A stretch of 64,000 bases of DNA. Source: Hirschia sp964342355. Its GTDB lineage: Bacteria > Pseudomonadota > Alphaproteobacteria > Caulobacterales > Hyphomonadaceae. The stretch spans positions 124,001-188,000 of the forward strand of contig CAYFFG010000005.1 of assembly GCA_964342355.1 (NCBI GenBank), given 5' to 3'. Numbering within the stretch: the first letter of the stretch is position 1; every line of letters begins with the position of its first letter. Below, piece after piece: positions 43,551 through 52,821 of the stretch. Under the pieces are notes generated by a model. It worked only from the letters and a program-made list of their open reading frames with translations, ran no database searches and was not told the origin of the DNA. A program made the translations under genes and the position numbers.

Positions 43551-45206
43551 ATGGACACTTATGATACGCCTTCCCATGTGAAACAGACTTCACCTTTTGA
43601 AGCATGGTGGCGAGGCGCTGTTATATATCAGGTTTATCCCCGCAGTTTCAAAGACTCTAATAACGACGGCGTCGGTGACCTTCCTGGCATAACCTCCAAA
43701 CTTGATTACATTGCCAGTTTAGGTGTTGACGCGATCTGGCTGTCGCCATTCTTTCCGTCTCCTCAGGTCGACTTTGGATACGACGTTTCCAATTACACCG
43801 ATGTCGATCCACAGTTTGGAACGATGGCGGATTTTGACTCCCTGGTGAAGAAATCTCATTCCTTGGGTTTGAAAGTTATCATAGACCAGATTTACTCTCA
43901 CACCTCTGATCAGCACCCTTGGTTTACTGAAAGCCGTCAGGGTCAACACAACGCCAAATCCGACTGGTATGTATGGGCTGACGCTAAGCCAGATGGCTCC
44001 CCACCGTCGAACTGGCAATCCGTATTCGGAGGACCTGCGTGGGAGTGGGATTCGCGCCGCAAACAGTATTATCTGCACAACTTTCTCAAAGAACAACCGG
44101 ACCTTAATCTGCACAATGATGAGGTGCGTGAAGCGATTCTAGAGGTTGCGCGCTTTTGGTTGCGCCATGGAGCGGATGGTTTCCGGTTGGATGCGCTGAA
44201 CTTTGCCATGCATGATCCCTCATTGCGGGACAATCCTCCGGCCAACATTGAAATGGAATTTGTGACGCGACCGTTTGATATGCAGCTGCATATGTTCAGT
44301 CGATCTTACCGCGACATTCCGCTCTTTTTGGAAGAGTTGCGCAATGAATTGAACCAATATCCCGACAGGTTCACCGTGGCGGAAGTTGTCGGTGCCGATG
44401 CAATTGAAGAAATGCGTTCTTTTACGCACGGTGATGCGCGCCTTAACGCAGCCTACAATTTTGATTTTCTTTATGCTGAGCAAATCAGTTCTGAGCGCGT
44501 GCGTAACTCTCTGGAGCAATGGGACAGCGAGGCTAGTCAGGGATGGCCTGCCTGGGCGTTCTCAAACCACGACGCTCCGCGAGCAGTTTCTCGCTGGGCG
44601 ACGGAGGAAGAACGGTCAAAAGCGGCGCGTGTCTACTTGATGCTGCTACTCGCCCTAAAAGGAACGCTCTTTCTTTATCAGGGAGAGGAGCTTGGCCTGC
44701 CACAGGCGAATGTCCCATTTGAAAAACTGAAAGACCCGGAAGCGATCGCTAACTGGCCCTTGACCCTTGGCCGTGACGGCGCACGTACACCAATGCCATG
44801 GGTAAATGTAGGTCGTAACGCCGGATTTTCAGATGAAGGCACTGAAACGTGGATGCCCGTTGATGACGCTCAAATAAAGCTGTGTGTTGAAGAGCAGGAC
44901 CAGGACCCAAACTCGAATCTGGCGTTTTCACGCATGGCCTTAAAACTGCGGAAAGAGCATGAGCCGCTTCTTCATGGCCGACTGTTTTTTGCCGACGCGC
45001 CAGATGGCGTGTTGATGATGCGCAGGGAGAGTGAGGGCGAAAGCTGCGTTTGCATTTTCAATCTAAGCTCACAAACAGCAGACTGGCCCGATGGTATTGG
45101 CGCTGCATTGCCGATCTTGTCGTCGCTCCAAGTGGGGGCTCCGGAAACCGAATTGCCTGAAAAACTACCGCCTCTATCGGCTTGGTGGCTCTCGACGGTT
45201 GTCTAA
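43551..45206 (+). CDS. GH13 alpha-glucosidase (candidate glucosylglycerol hydrolase)
   Basis: A 551-residue cytoplasmic TIM-barrel glycosidase with no signal peptide. Start MDTYDTPSH at 43551. The GH13 regions are complete: IIDQIYSHTSDQHPWF (Asp112, His117), GADGFRLDAL (nucleophile Asp214), FTVAEVVG (acid/base Glu278) and FSNHDAPR (Asp341). The early WWRGAVIYQVYPRSF and the short domain B fit oligo-1,6-/alpha-glucosidases (subfamily 23 type), which act on small alpha-glucosides and include enzymes that glucosylate glycerol. Co-transcription with glpD-glpK suggests a product containing glycerol, so glucosylglycerol is a good candidate substrate. Maltose, sucrose or trehalose-derived sugars remain alternatives. 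Confidence 0.88.
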   Translation: MDTYDTPSHVKQTSPFEAWWRGAVIYQVYPRSFKDSNNDGVGDLPGITSKLDYIASLGVDAIWLSPFFPSPQVDFGYDVSNYTDVDPQFGTMADFDSLVKKSHSLGLKVIIDQIYSHTSDQHPWFTESRQGQHNAKSDWYVWADAKPDGSPPSNWQSVFGGPAWEWDSRRKQYYLHNFLKEQPDLNLHNDEVREAILEVARFWLRHGADGFRLDALNFAMHDPSLRDNPPANIEMEFVTRPFDMQLHMFSRSYRDIPLFLEELRNELNQYPDRFTVAEVVGADAIEEMRSFTHGDARLNAAYNFDFLYAEQISSERVRNSLEQWDSEASQGWPAWAFSNHDAPRAVSRWATEEERSKAARVYLMLLLALKGTLFLYQGEELGLPQANVPFEKLKDPEAIANWPLTLGRDGARTPMPWVNVGRNAGFSDEGTETWMPVDDAQIKLCVEEQDQDPNSNLAFSRMALKLRKEHEPLLHGRLFFADAPDGVLMMRRESEGESCVCIFNLSSQTADWPDGIGAALPILSSLQVGAPETELPEKLPPLSAWWLSTVV

Positions 45207-45215
45207 CTTGACGCG

Positions 45216-46781
45216 TTAACGGAAGAGCAGGGTTAAGCCCACTAACGCGATCAATACCAAGGTCGCAGATAAGGTCTTGGCATTTTTGCCCCAGCCAAAA
45301 TCACTTAAAGAGCATGTCAACGCGGAAGCTGGATCTTGAAACCTTAAGCTGGATAAACTCACGGCCGTAGCGATTGCAGCGCAAAACGGGACTGTAAGAC
45401 CAGCTACAACAGTAAAGTGGGGGAGGCCATCGTCAGTACCTGCGGTGGCATGAAAGGCGCGCCATAAAAAGATACTCAGACCTAAAGCGTGACCGGTGAT
45501 CATAGCGGTCATGGCAGCGCGGCCCGTCATTTTTCGCCAGAACATGCCCATTAAGAAAACGGCGACAACCGGTGGGACGGCATATCCGAACACTTGCTGA
45601 ATATAGGAAAAGACACCGGGAAACTCTCGAATAACGACCGGCCATAGCGCAGCGATGATAATCAGCCCTGCCGTGGTGAAGCGTCCGATCATCATGATCT
45701 TCTCGGGCGTCCAATGTCGTTCCTCAACCTCTGCAAAGTCATAGAGCACCAGCGTGGAGGCCGAATTGAGCGTGGAATCCACTGTCGACATGATAGCTGC
45801 AATCAGTCCGGCGATGACCAAGCCCTTAAGGCCTGCTGGAAGGAACTCTGCGATAAGCGTGGGAAACACTAAATCGCTGTTTTCAAGTCCGGGAAGAAGT
45901 GCGAACGCAAATGCGCCAGGCATCGCTAGAAGAAAAAGCGGGAGCACTTTTAAACCGGCAGCCAACAGCGCGCCTTTGCGTGCCGATTCTTCGCTTCTAG
46001 CGGCCAACACTCTCTGAACGACATACTGGTTCATTGACCAGTAAAACCACCCCAACACTGGCAGTCCAATGACCAGTCCTGTCCAAGGTACCGCACCATC
46101 ATTTGCTGGACGAATAAGTGACATATGACCCTCAGGCAGATCACGTGTCGCATTGTCCCAGTTGAAATCGAATTCTCCATAAACGGAGAAAGCGATCGCA
46201 GCAGCACCGACAAGTAAAATCACTGCCTGCATCACATCAGTATACACAACAGCGCGTAATCCGCCGGCTGCCGTATAGAGCCCAGCAAACACAGCCAGAC
46301 CGATGCAAAGAGGTATAAAAGGAGCTGACGGAAAAAAGGCCTGTAAGACGACGACGCCAGCATATACGCTGGCGGCCATGTCGACAAAAACTGTCAGAAA
46401 GATGGTCAGTGCGGAGAAGTACTTGCGTGCAACTGGACCAAACCGTCGGCCAAAGTATTCTGGAACGGTGGTTATTTTTAGCCGTAGGTAGACGGGAATT
46501 GTCGTAAGCGCCATGACAGCCAACAACATGCCGGCCACTAACTCGTAATTCGCAACAGATATGCCAGTCGAATACGCCTGTCCTGTCACACCAATGAGTG
46601 TGGTGCTGGAGATGTTTGACGCGAAAAGAGAAAATCCGATAGTCGCCGCACCAAGTGTTCGGCCCGCCAAAAAGAGATCTTCACCGCCCTTAATACTGCG
46701 GCTGACCCACCATCCGATCAGGAAGACAATCACAAAGTAGAGCGCGATTAAGGTAACGTCGAGCGCACCAAGATGAGTCAT
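45216..46781 (-). CDS. SSS-family sodium/sugar symporter (SGLT-like)
   Basis: A 521-residue permease with about 13-14 TM helices. It starts with MTHLGALDVTLIALYFVIV. SSS landmarks are GGEDLFLAGRTLG (about 32-44), SNISSTTLIG, GWFYWSMNQYVVQRVLAARS (sodium:sugar-type TM7 region, near 242) and AAIMSTVDSTLNSAST (near 327, sodium site). These resemble sugar rather than acetate or proline transporters. It starts 21 bases after the ggpS-like stop, hence one operon. In context it may import or re-capture glucosylglycerol or glucose. Convergent with the GH13 gene nine bases away. Confidence 0.88.
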   Translation of the reverse strand: MTHLGALDVTLIALYFVIVFLIGWWVSRSIKGGEDLFLAGRTLGAATIGFSLFASNISSTTLIGVTGQAYSTGISVANYELVAGMLLAVMALTTIPVYLRLKITTVPEYFGRRFGPVARKYFSALTIFLTVFVDMAASVYAGVVVLQAFFPSAPFIPLCIGLAVFAGLYTAAGGLRAVVYTDVMQAVILLVGAAAIAFSVYGEFDFNWDNATRDLPEGHMSLIRPANDGAVPWTGLVIGLPVLGWFYWSMNQYVVQRVLAARSEESARKGALLAAGLKVLPLFLLAMPGAFAFALLPGLENSDLVFPTLIAEFLPAGLKGLVIAGLIAAIMSTVDSTLNSASTLVLYDFAEVEERHWTPEKIMMIGRFTTAGLIIIAALWPVVIREFPGVFSYIQQVFGYAVPPVVAVFLMGMFWRKMTGRAAMTAMITGHALGLSIFLWRAFHATAGTDDGLPHFTVVAGLTVPFCAAIATAVSLSSLRFQDPASALTCSLSDFGWGKNAKTLSATLVLIALVGLTLLFR

Positions 46782-46802
46782 GAGTGGTTCACTTGATGAC
46801 TG

Positions 46803-48326
46803 TTAAGCAGCATCCGATTTTACAGCGCGGATATCAGGCTTTTTTAGCTTGTCAAACAAGGTGGTGACGTGATCAGACCACTTGTTTATGTCCCAGGTTT
46901 TTACAGTTTTCAAAAGCTCTTTAGAGCGCTTGATGCGTTCTGTTTTATCCATGTCGACGGCCTGTTCAATAGCATTGTCCATGCTGTCGGCAGAATATGG
47001 ATTCGTCAAAATGGCCTGAGGGAATTCTACTGCGGTCCCAGCAAATTCGGATAGTACCAGCGCGCCAGGTCCGCCGTTCTTTGCGGCAATGTATTCCTTC
47101 GCGACCAGGTTCAATCCGTCGCGCACCGGAGTAATCCAGCATGTATCCGCAACACGGAAGTAGGAGACAAGTTCTTCAAACGGAATAGGTCGCATGGTCA
47201 ACATGATTGGTGTCCATCCAAGTGTGCCATACTTCCCGTTAATCGCACCAACTAGACGCTCTATCTCGCGCTGAGCATTCTTGTAGATAGTCATGCCTTT
47301 GGCGGCAGCGGCGCATACCATCATGAGTTTGGTTTTACCGCGCAGGTCTGGACGGCGAGATAGTAGACGATCAAAGGACTCTAAGACCTCTTTGGCTCCT
47401 TTTGTGTAATCCACGCGACCGACTGAGATAATAAGGTGCTGATCTGCAATCTCGTTTTTGATTTCGGCGACTCGTTCTCCCGCATCAAACCGCGACAGGT
47501 ATTCATTGATCAGTTCAGGGTTTGTGCCGATTGGCGAGGCGTCAATAACAATCTTGCGGCCGTTGTGTTTAACATACGGTGTTACAGACGGCTCTGACAG
47601 AGCCATGCCGGATGTCACCATCTGTTCGCTAACCGCAACACGTTTACCCATCTCCACGCCCCTTAACGCGCGCGCGACACCGCAGAAATTTTCTGCGTAT
47701 CGCGGAATATGGAAACCGAGCAGGTCAGCCTGGAGTAGGCTGTCTATGATCTCTTCGCGCCAAGGCAAAATGTTGAACACGTCTGCTGATGGGAAAGGCG
47801 TATGGTGGAAAAAAGCGATTTTCACATTCGGCTTCAGTTGGCGAATATAAAGGGGCGCCAGCCAAAGATTGTAGTCATGAATCCAGATTAGACCGTTTTC
47901 ACTAACTTGCTCGCATGCTGCTTCTGCAAAAAGCCGGTTCACTTCCTGAAATGTAGACCAATCAGCGGATTCGCAATTGAACAGCCAGGGGAAGGAATGA
48001 AGAATCGGCCAGAGAGCTTCTTTGGAAGTCACATGATAAAATGATTTCACCTGCTGAGCGGTGAGCGGCAATCGCACGACATCGTAGGAGCCATGTTCAT
48101 CATCTATCGTGACGCGACGGTTGAACTTTGCTTGCTCACGTTGAGCAACCTGTTTCCAAGCAACCCAGCTACCGTTTTCGGCTTGAGCGCAAAATCCTTT
48201 CAGTGTTGGAACGATTCCGTTTGGGCTGGCATTTTCCTTGAAGACCGTTTTACCGTTCTCAGTCACTTCTTCATAGGGTTGGCGATGGTATAGAATGACG
48301 AGATCTGAAGCACTTCCCTCAGGCAT
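46803..48326 (-). CDS. ggpS: Glucosylglycerol-phosphate synthase (GT20 family)
   Basis: A 507-residue retaining glycosyltransferase of the OtsA/GgpS family. The start MPEGSASDLV at 48326 overlaps the phosphatase stop by eight bases. The N-terminus VILYHRQPYEEV and SPNGIVPTLKGF, the motifs IWIHDYNLWLAP (Asp151) and AFFHHTPFPSADVF, the donor site SVGRVDYTKGAKEV and RDGLNLVAKEY all fit. GgpS uses ADP-glucose and glycerol-3-phosphate; trehalose-phosphate synthases have HDYH and LHIPFP-type loops instead. The adjacent gpsA (G3P supply) and a HAD phosphatase reinforce GgpS over OtsA. The product would be an osmolyte precursor. OtsA remains the alternative if acceptor-site residues are misread. Confidence 0.8.
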   Translation of the reverse strand: MPEGSASDLVILYHRQPYEEVTENGKTVFKENASPNGIVPTLKGFCAQAENGSWVAWKQVAQREQAKFNRRVTIDDEHGSYDVVRLPLTAQQVKSFYHVTSKEALWPILHSFPWLFNCESADWSTFQEVNRLFAEAACEQVSENGLIWIHDYNLWLAPLYIRQLKPNVKIAFFHHTPFPSADVFNILPWREEIIDSLLQADLLGFHIPRYAENFCGVARALRGVEMGKRVAVSEQMVTSGMALSEPSVTPYVKHNGRKIVIDASPIGTNPELINEYLSRFDAGERVAEIKNEIADQHLIISVGRVDYTKGAKEVLESFDRLLSRRPDLRGKTKLMMVCAAAAKGMTIYKNAQREIERLVGAINGKYGTLGWTPIMLTMRPIPFEELVSYFRVADTCWITPVRDGLNLVAKEYIAAKNGGPGALVLSEFAGTAVEFPQAILTNPYSADSMDNAIEQAVDMDKTERIKRSKELLKTVKTWDINKWSDHVTTLFDKLKKPDIRAVKSDAA

Positions 48327-49077
48327 TGATTGAATCCTTTTCGATGAGTGTTTCGACTTTCCGTTTGAGACCTTCCATGACACCGCCGGCCCCTTCTTCT
48401 TTGGAAAGAAAGACATTTGGATAACCGCCAATTGCGTCCAGGAGAGGTTTCTCCGCATTCGCGACAACTATGCCATCAAGTCCGGTTTCGTACATGGAAC
48501 GATCATTCATGGTGTCGCCCGCAACAACCACGCGATCTGAGGTCAATCCGACGACTTCAATCATTTTTTGCAGCGTGGGACCTTTTTGGACACCACGAGG
48601 AAGGACGTCAAAATAGACGCCATCCGACATGATAACGTCGTACCCATGATCAATTATGGCTTGGGCCGAAATTTCAGCTGCTGTTTGATCATCATAGTAA
48701 TAGGAGACGCGCCGTCCTCCGTAGCCGGTTTGCTTGCGCAGGTGCGCGGCATTACTAAGTAGGGAGTCTGCCAACGCCGCGCCCGGCCACCGCTTGTCTA
48801 TCCAATCTTCGACAGCTTGAACGGGAGTATTCTCGCTTCCAGACACAACCGTTGTTCCCACGTCACCAATAATGGCGTCTGGCCGCGGAACATCATTGGC
48901 AGTAATTGTATCAATGAAGGCAAGATCCCGGCCTGTCACGAAGATCAGACCGAGCCAGTCTCGATTGTCATCTACATATGTGTATAGCGCTTCGCGCTGC
49001 TGGTCCGTCCCCCCAAGAAAAGTACCGTCCAAATCAGTCGCCAGAAGTAGTTGCTTGTTCTTAAGTTCCTTCACCAT
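48319..49077 (-). CDS. HAD phosphatase, probable glucosylglycerol-3-phosphate phosphatase
   Basis: A 252-residue HAD hydrolase of the sucrose-phosphatase (S6PP) type. ATG at 49077 is preferred since GGGAG precedes it; the TTG at 49092 is an alternative. Catalytic motifs: ATDLDGTF (Asp15, Asp17), FVTGRD, KGPTLQKM and VVAGDTMNDRSMY. The cap domain contains YYYDDQTAAEIS. In Pseudomonas-type GgpPS a phosphatase domain precedes the synthase domain in one protein; here the two are separate overlapping genes in that order, which supports dephosphorylation of glucosylglycerol phosphate. Mannosyl- or sucrose-phosphate phosphatase would be the alternatives. Confidence 0.78.
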   Translation of the reverse strand: MVKELKNKQLLLATDLDGTFLGGTDQQREALYTYVDDNRDWLGLIFVTGRDLAFIDTITANDVPRPDAIIGDVGTTVVSGSENTPVQAVEDWIDKRWPGAALADSLLSNAAHLRKQTGYGGRRVSYYYDDQTAAEISAQAIIDHGYDVIMSDGVYFDVLPRGVQKGPTLQKMIEVVGLTSDRVVVAGDTMNDRSMYETGLDGIVVANAEKPLLDAIGGYPNVFLSKEEGAGGVMEGLKRKVETLIEKDSINA

Positions 49078-49092
49078 GCTTACATCTCCCAA

Positions 49093-50154
49093 CTAAGCTA
49101 TGGCCTGTTGCTCATGGGCGGGGTGAGTTTCCCAAAGCGCGCAGCGGACTAGTTCGTGAGAGGCAATCTTGCCATCGAGCATATCCTCAACAGCAAAACA
49201 TATGTTCGCTTTGATCTGGTATTTTCGGAACAAGTTGGAAGCGTTTTTAACTGTTGCCGCACCCTCAAAAGTTCGACTTGAAAGATCTACGCTCGAATCT
49301 GCAAGCGAAAGACCCAGCATATAGTTGCGAGACTGTCGGTCCGTACAAGTCAGCGCAAAGTCGCCCACTCCCGAGACGCCAAGAAGCGTAACTGCGGCCC
49401 CCCCCAATTTTTCGGCCAGTATGCCTGCTTCCTGAAGGCCCTTTGAGATTAGAGCTGCGCGCGTATTTGATCCAGTTTTGAACCCATCTGACACACCACA
49501 AGCAATAGCGATCACATTCTTAAGAAGACCGCCAACTTGAGCGCCGATTAGATCGGCTTCCGATTCCAATTGCATTGATGGGGAAGACAAGTCTCTGGCA
49601 ATCGCATCAGCCAGTTTTGCATGGCCCGCGATTGTCACGCATGTCGGCACACCAGCTGCAACTTCGCTTGCAAAGCTTGGTCCGGAGAGAAACATTGCAG
49701 GAGATTGGGGTATTTGTTTCTGCAAGAAAGTGCATAGAAGAGAGCTGCTTTCCGGCTCCAGCCCCTTCGAACAACATACAACTGGGGCGCCTTCTTGCAC
49801 ATGTTCTCTTATCAGCGTCGAAATCTCTTTAATCGAACTGGATGGAGTGACCACAAACACAGCGTCCGCAGATGAGACGGCTGCCTTGATATCGCCAGTA
49901 GGCCGAATGTTTTGAGGTAAGCATGTGCCGGAAATGTATTTTTCATTGCGTCTTGTCTTAGCGACTCGATGCATATGGGCGTGATTACGTCCCCATAGTT
50001 TTACAACAGCACCAGTACGGGCAAAGGCCAAAGCAAGCGCAGTGCCCCAGGCGCCTGCGCCGAGCACAGCTATCCGTCGGAAACTTGTTCTGTTTTCAGC
50101 GTGGTATGGCCGAATGGCGGACCCACTCAAGTCATCTTCAAGATTCTGTCTCAT
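49093..50154 (-). CDS. gpsA: NAD(P)-dependent glycerol-3-phosphate dehydrogenase
   Basis: A 353-residue cytosolic enzyme reducing DHAP to sn-glycerol-3-phosphate. Rossmann motif AVLGAGAWGTALALAF (about 29-44), VVTPSSSIKE, CSKGLE, FLSGPSFASEVA, VGGLLKNVIAIACG (catalytic Lys) and NTRAALISKGLQE are present. It has about 25 extra N-terminal residues compared with usual GpsA. The arrangement gpsA-phosphatase-synthase on one transcript suggests a dedicated acceptor supply for glucosylglycerol synthesis, possibly in addition to a housekeeping gpsA elsewhere. The C-terminus is near-normal. Confidence 0.93.
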   Translation of the reverse strand: MRQNLEDDLSGSAIRPYHAENRTSFRRIAVLGAGAWGTALALAFARTGAVVKLWGRNHAHMHRVAKTRRNEKYISGTCLPQNIRPTGDIKAAVSSADAVFVVTPSSSIKEISTLIREHVQEGAPVVCCSKGLEPESSSLLCTFLQKQIPQSPAMFLSGPSFASEVAAGVPTCVTIAGHAKLADAIARDLSSPSMQLESEADLIGAQVGGLLKNVIAIACGVSDGFKTGSNTRAALISKGLQEAGILAEKLGGAAVTLLGVSGVGDFALTCTDRQSRNYMLGLSLADSSVDLSSRTFEGAATVKNASNLFRKYQIKANICFAVEDMLDGKIASHELVRCALWETHPAHEQQAIA

Positions 50155-50196
50155 AAAAGTAAGAATGTCCTTCTGTTGAAAGTTGCTGGTTAGTTA

Positions 50197-51543
50197 TCAT
50201 TGGGGGAATTTTTCGACGCTCTGTTCAGCTGCTTCGCTCGAAGGCTGATGCTGCTTTTCAGCTACAATGGACCTTGGGTCCATTTCGAAGACTTCTGGCG
50301 TCGATCGCGTAACAATGATGAAGTCTTCTTTCATGTCTGCAGTTTGCGCTGCCTTTTCCCTTCGCCTCCACATGCCGAATGCGAAAAGTAGGACAAGGAC
50401 GGATGATATGCTGAAAAAGAGGGCGTTTTCGCCTGCTGCTTGCATAACAATTGAAAAAATCAGCGGACCTGAAACAGCGCCGACACCGAAACACATAAGC
50501 ACTGCGCCCGCTAACGAGACGAACTCATCTGATTCATTGGCGTCGCTGGCGTGGGATACGGCGAGGGCATATATGGGCAAAGCGGCCCCCCCGTATATCA
50601 GGCCCAGCGTAAGAGTTCCGTACAAACTGCCAGAAACTATCGGAAGAAACAGGCAAGATACTGCGCCAACAAGCGCTGCGCCCATAATCACCAGCCTTCT
50701 GTCGACATGATCGGAAAATTTGCCCACTGGCCATTGAAATATGGCGCCGCCAGTAATGACCGCACTAATGAAAAGCGCCACAACATCAGGACCAAATCCT
50801 TTGGCGGACAAGTAAATGGGAGATAAACCCCAAAAACCAGAACTTACCAGGCCTATTGAAAAGGCGCTGGCCACAGACATTGGGGCAATTCGCGCAAGTG
50901 TTAAAACTGCTGGTTTCGCTCGGGAGATGGGTGCTGGGCCAGTTGTCTTCGAGAACACCACTGGAAGCAGGGAAAGGCAGACCAGAATTGCGATGACCGA
51001 AAACAAAAATGAAGCGCTGATGTCTTTAAACACGATCGCAAACTGAATGAGCGTGACAGAAGAAAGGTCGGTTATCCGATAAAACGAAATCATACTGGCT
51101 CGACGCTCATGGGTCGTCGAAGTCGTCAGCCAGCTTTCGATCGTCATCTGTAATATAGCGTGAGCAAAACCACCGATGCATCTTAAAACGAGCCAGATAG
51201 CCGCGTAAGGAGCCAGAGGGTAAAGTGTGGCGCAAATTGTCGCTAAACCGGCGAGGCCTGCAAAAGTCCTAATGTGTCCGACTCGCGCGACGATGTTTCC
51301 ACCGAACTGGCATCCAAGAATGAAACCTGCGAAATAACTTGATGTCAGAAGCCCGATTATCGCGGACGAAAATCCATTTTCTGATGCTTTAAGGACAACG
51401 AGAGTGGTGAGAAGGGCATTAGCGCCTGTGAAGAAAAATACGCCGCCAAGCAGCGCTGTCACTCCAAGGACATTGCTCTGAGTCGTCCTGTTTGATTGGG
51501 CGCCGATGTTCTCAAAAACATCAGAGTCTGGTTGTCTGAACAA
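50197..51543 (-). CDS. Major facilitator superfamily transporter
   Basis: A 448-residue, 12-TM protein. After about 25 hydrophilic residues helices begin at VLGVTALLGGVFFFTGA. The first-half MFS signature is weak (GGNIVARVGHIRTFAG); the helix 4-5 region RCIGGFAHAILQMTIESWLTTS resembles the YcaD/small-molecule exporter group, whose equivalent reads E-S-W-L. The C-terminal cytoplasmic tail of about 60 residues is Glu-rich. The substrate is unknown. It ends 42 bases before gpsA and may export or import an osmolyte or glycerol phosphodiester product. Confidence 0.85.
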   Translation of the reverse strand: MFRQPDSDVFENIGAQSNRTTQSNVLGVTALLGGVFFFTGANALLTTLVVLKASENGFSSAIIGLLTSSYFAGFILGCQFGGNIVARVGHIRTFAGLAGLATICATLYPLAPYAAIWLVLRCIGGFAHAILQMTIESWLTTSTTHERRASMISFYRITDLSSVTLIQFAIVFKDISASFLFSVIAILVCLSLLPVVFSKTTGPAPISRAKPAVLTLARIAPMSVASAFSIGLVSSGFWGLSPIYLSAKGFGPDVVALFISAVITGGAIFQWPVGKFSDHVDRRLVIMGAALVGAVSCLFLPIVSGSLYGTLTLGLIYGGAALPIYALAVSHASDANESDEFVSLAGAVLMCFGVGAVSGPLIFSIVMQAAGENALFFSISSVLVLLFAFGMWRRREKAAQTADMKEDFIIVTRSTPEVFEMDPRSIVAEKQHQPSSEAAEQSVEKFPQ

Positions 51544-51568
51544 TTTCTGGCCTGAAAATTCGATACGT

Positions 51569-51602
51569 AAAAATTGCGTCTGTTCATTGAACGCAGCAGG
51601 CC
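51569..51602 (-). terminator. Weak hairpin between GDPD and MFS genes
   Basis: On the minus strand TGCGT (51595-51591) pairs with ACGCA (51579-51575), with inner TTC/GAA pairing, followed by ATTTTTACG. An outer GGCCTG/CAGGCC pair may extend it. The stem is short; it may be attenuating rather than a full stop. Confidence 0.3.
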
Positions 51603-51633
51603 AACAAAGGTTGCAGCATAGGTTGTCAAATAT

Positions 51634-52620
51634 TTAGTCCACGCCGCAGGCTGTCAGTTTATTCCGATAACCCGGATAAACCGACATAGCTTCGACGGCT
51701 TTATAGGGGCGGTTGGAAACAACAAGACTAGCGCCTCGTTCCACCAATGCATGGTAGTGTAGCGCATCCTGTAGGCCGGAATACAAAGCATCAGCGGAGG
51801 ATTTGTTGCCATAGGCGCCAGACATGATCAGGACACCGCTTTTTTTGATGTCGCTGACCAGTGCCTGATCAGCCCCGGAAACGCGAGCCATCCCGATAAT
51901 GTTTTCCTTAAGGATGTCTGCGTTTTTGAAGTTTTCAAACAATTCCCGCCTTACCAAGGGAACGGCAAGCACTGCGTCGGGATCAACTTCGCGCGCGCGC
52001 AAGGCTTGCTCGGGGCGGTAAACGATATACATCACTCGGTCTTCGGCATAAACGCTGCCGACAGCTTCAATGACTTTAGCAATGTCAGTTGCAGGTTTTA
52101 CATCCAACAGAAGTATAGCGCGGCCGTGCGCCCATTTTAAAATGTCCACCAGTCTTTCGGGATGATCATCGGTGGGTCTGCCGGTAGGGTCGCGTAGACT
52201 CAGTGCTGAGATTTCTGACCAGTTTAGCTCTCGCAGGTCGCCTTTTCCGGTGGTAGTGCGGGAAAGATCGTTGTCATGGTGCATAAACAAGACGCCATCC
52301 TTGGACATCTGCACATCTGTTTCTATGAAAACGGGAATATCGCTTGAGACGCGATCCATTGAAGATAATGCGTTTTCTGGAAACTCTGGACGTGCTCCGG
52401 CGCGATGAGCCCCAACAATCGCTATGTTGTTTTGCTTTAAGCACGACAGAAATTCATAAAGACGGCCTTTTCCGGCATTCAGTAGTTCAGGCGAGGTGAC
52501 TGAGGTCAGGCTGGCGTATTTGTCGAGCGGACCCGCTTGAGAGACTGGACGGTTTTCAGTTGAGACTGCGCATGCTGTCAGAGCAAGTCCGCCGATTAGG
52601 GCTGAAATCCATTTGTACAT
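51634..52620 (-). CDS. Glycerophosphodiester phosphodiesterase, lipoprotein
   Basis: A 328-residue GDPD-family enzyme releasing glycerol-3-phosphate and an alcohol from glycerophosphodiesters. The start at 52620 follows GGGAGAGATATC; lipobox ALTAC (Cys17) predicts membrane attachment on the periplasmic side. The catalytic pair His72-Arg73 in IVGAHRAGARPEFPEN, metal ligands Glu100/Asp102 in FIETDVQMSKDG and His114 or His115 in FMHHDNDLS are present. The gene is divergent from a TonB receptor across a Pho-box-like repeat and near phoD, which points to phosphate scavenging; the released G3P could also feed the adjacent glycerol metabolism. Confidence 0.9.
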   Translation of the reverse strand: MYKWISALIGGLALTACAVSTENRPVSQAGPLDKYASLTSVTSPELLNAGKGRLYEFLSCLKQNNIAIVGAHRAGARPEFPENALSSMDRVSSDIPVFIETDVQMSKDGVLFMHHDNDLSRTTTGKGDLRELNWSEISALSLRDPTGRPTDDHPERLVDILKWAHGRAILLLDVKPATDIAKVIEAVGSVYAEDRVMYIVYRPEQALRAREVDPDAVLAVPLVRRELFENFKNADILKENIIGMARVSGADQALVSDIKKSGVLIMSGAYGNKSSADALYSGLQDALHYHALVERGASLVVSNRPYKAVEAMSVYPGYRNKLTACGVD

Positions 52621-52742
52621 GATATCTCTCCCGCTCCGCATGAGCGAGATGTTAGAGTTTTACGCCCTGTTTGGCGAGAAACTAAACCCCAAAAGGCTAC
52701 AATTGCGTTTGTTGCTAACGTGAACGTCAATATTTAAGACGA

Positions 52743-52775
52743 ATGTCAAAAATTTGCAAAATAAGTGTCACGAAG
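52743..52775 (+). promoter_or_regulatory. Candidate Pho box in GDPD/TonB-receptor divergent region
   Basis: Three consecutive 11-base units: ATGTCAAAAAT, TTGCAAAATAA and GTGTCACGAAG. TGTCA recurs at 52744 and 52766, exactly 22 bases apart. The first unit matches the CTGTCATAAAT consensus at nine of eleven positions, the third at seven, the middle poorly. It ends 46 bases before the receptor start. Neighbouring gdpd and phoD genes make PhoB control plausible. Confidence 0.4.
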
Positions 52776-52821
52776 CACGGTGTATACGCGGTCCAAAACC
52801 ATTTTTGGCTGGGGCCTCAAT

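Noticed and set aside
46803..48326. Trehalose-6-phosphate synthase (OtsA) as primary call
   Set aside because: The acceptor-side motifs and the gpsA and phosphatase neighbours fit GgpS better; kept as the alternative.
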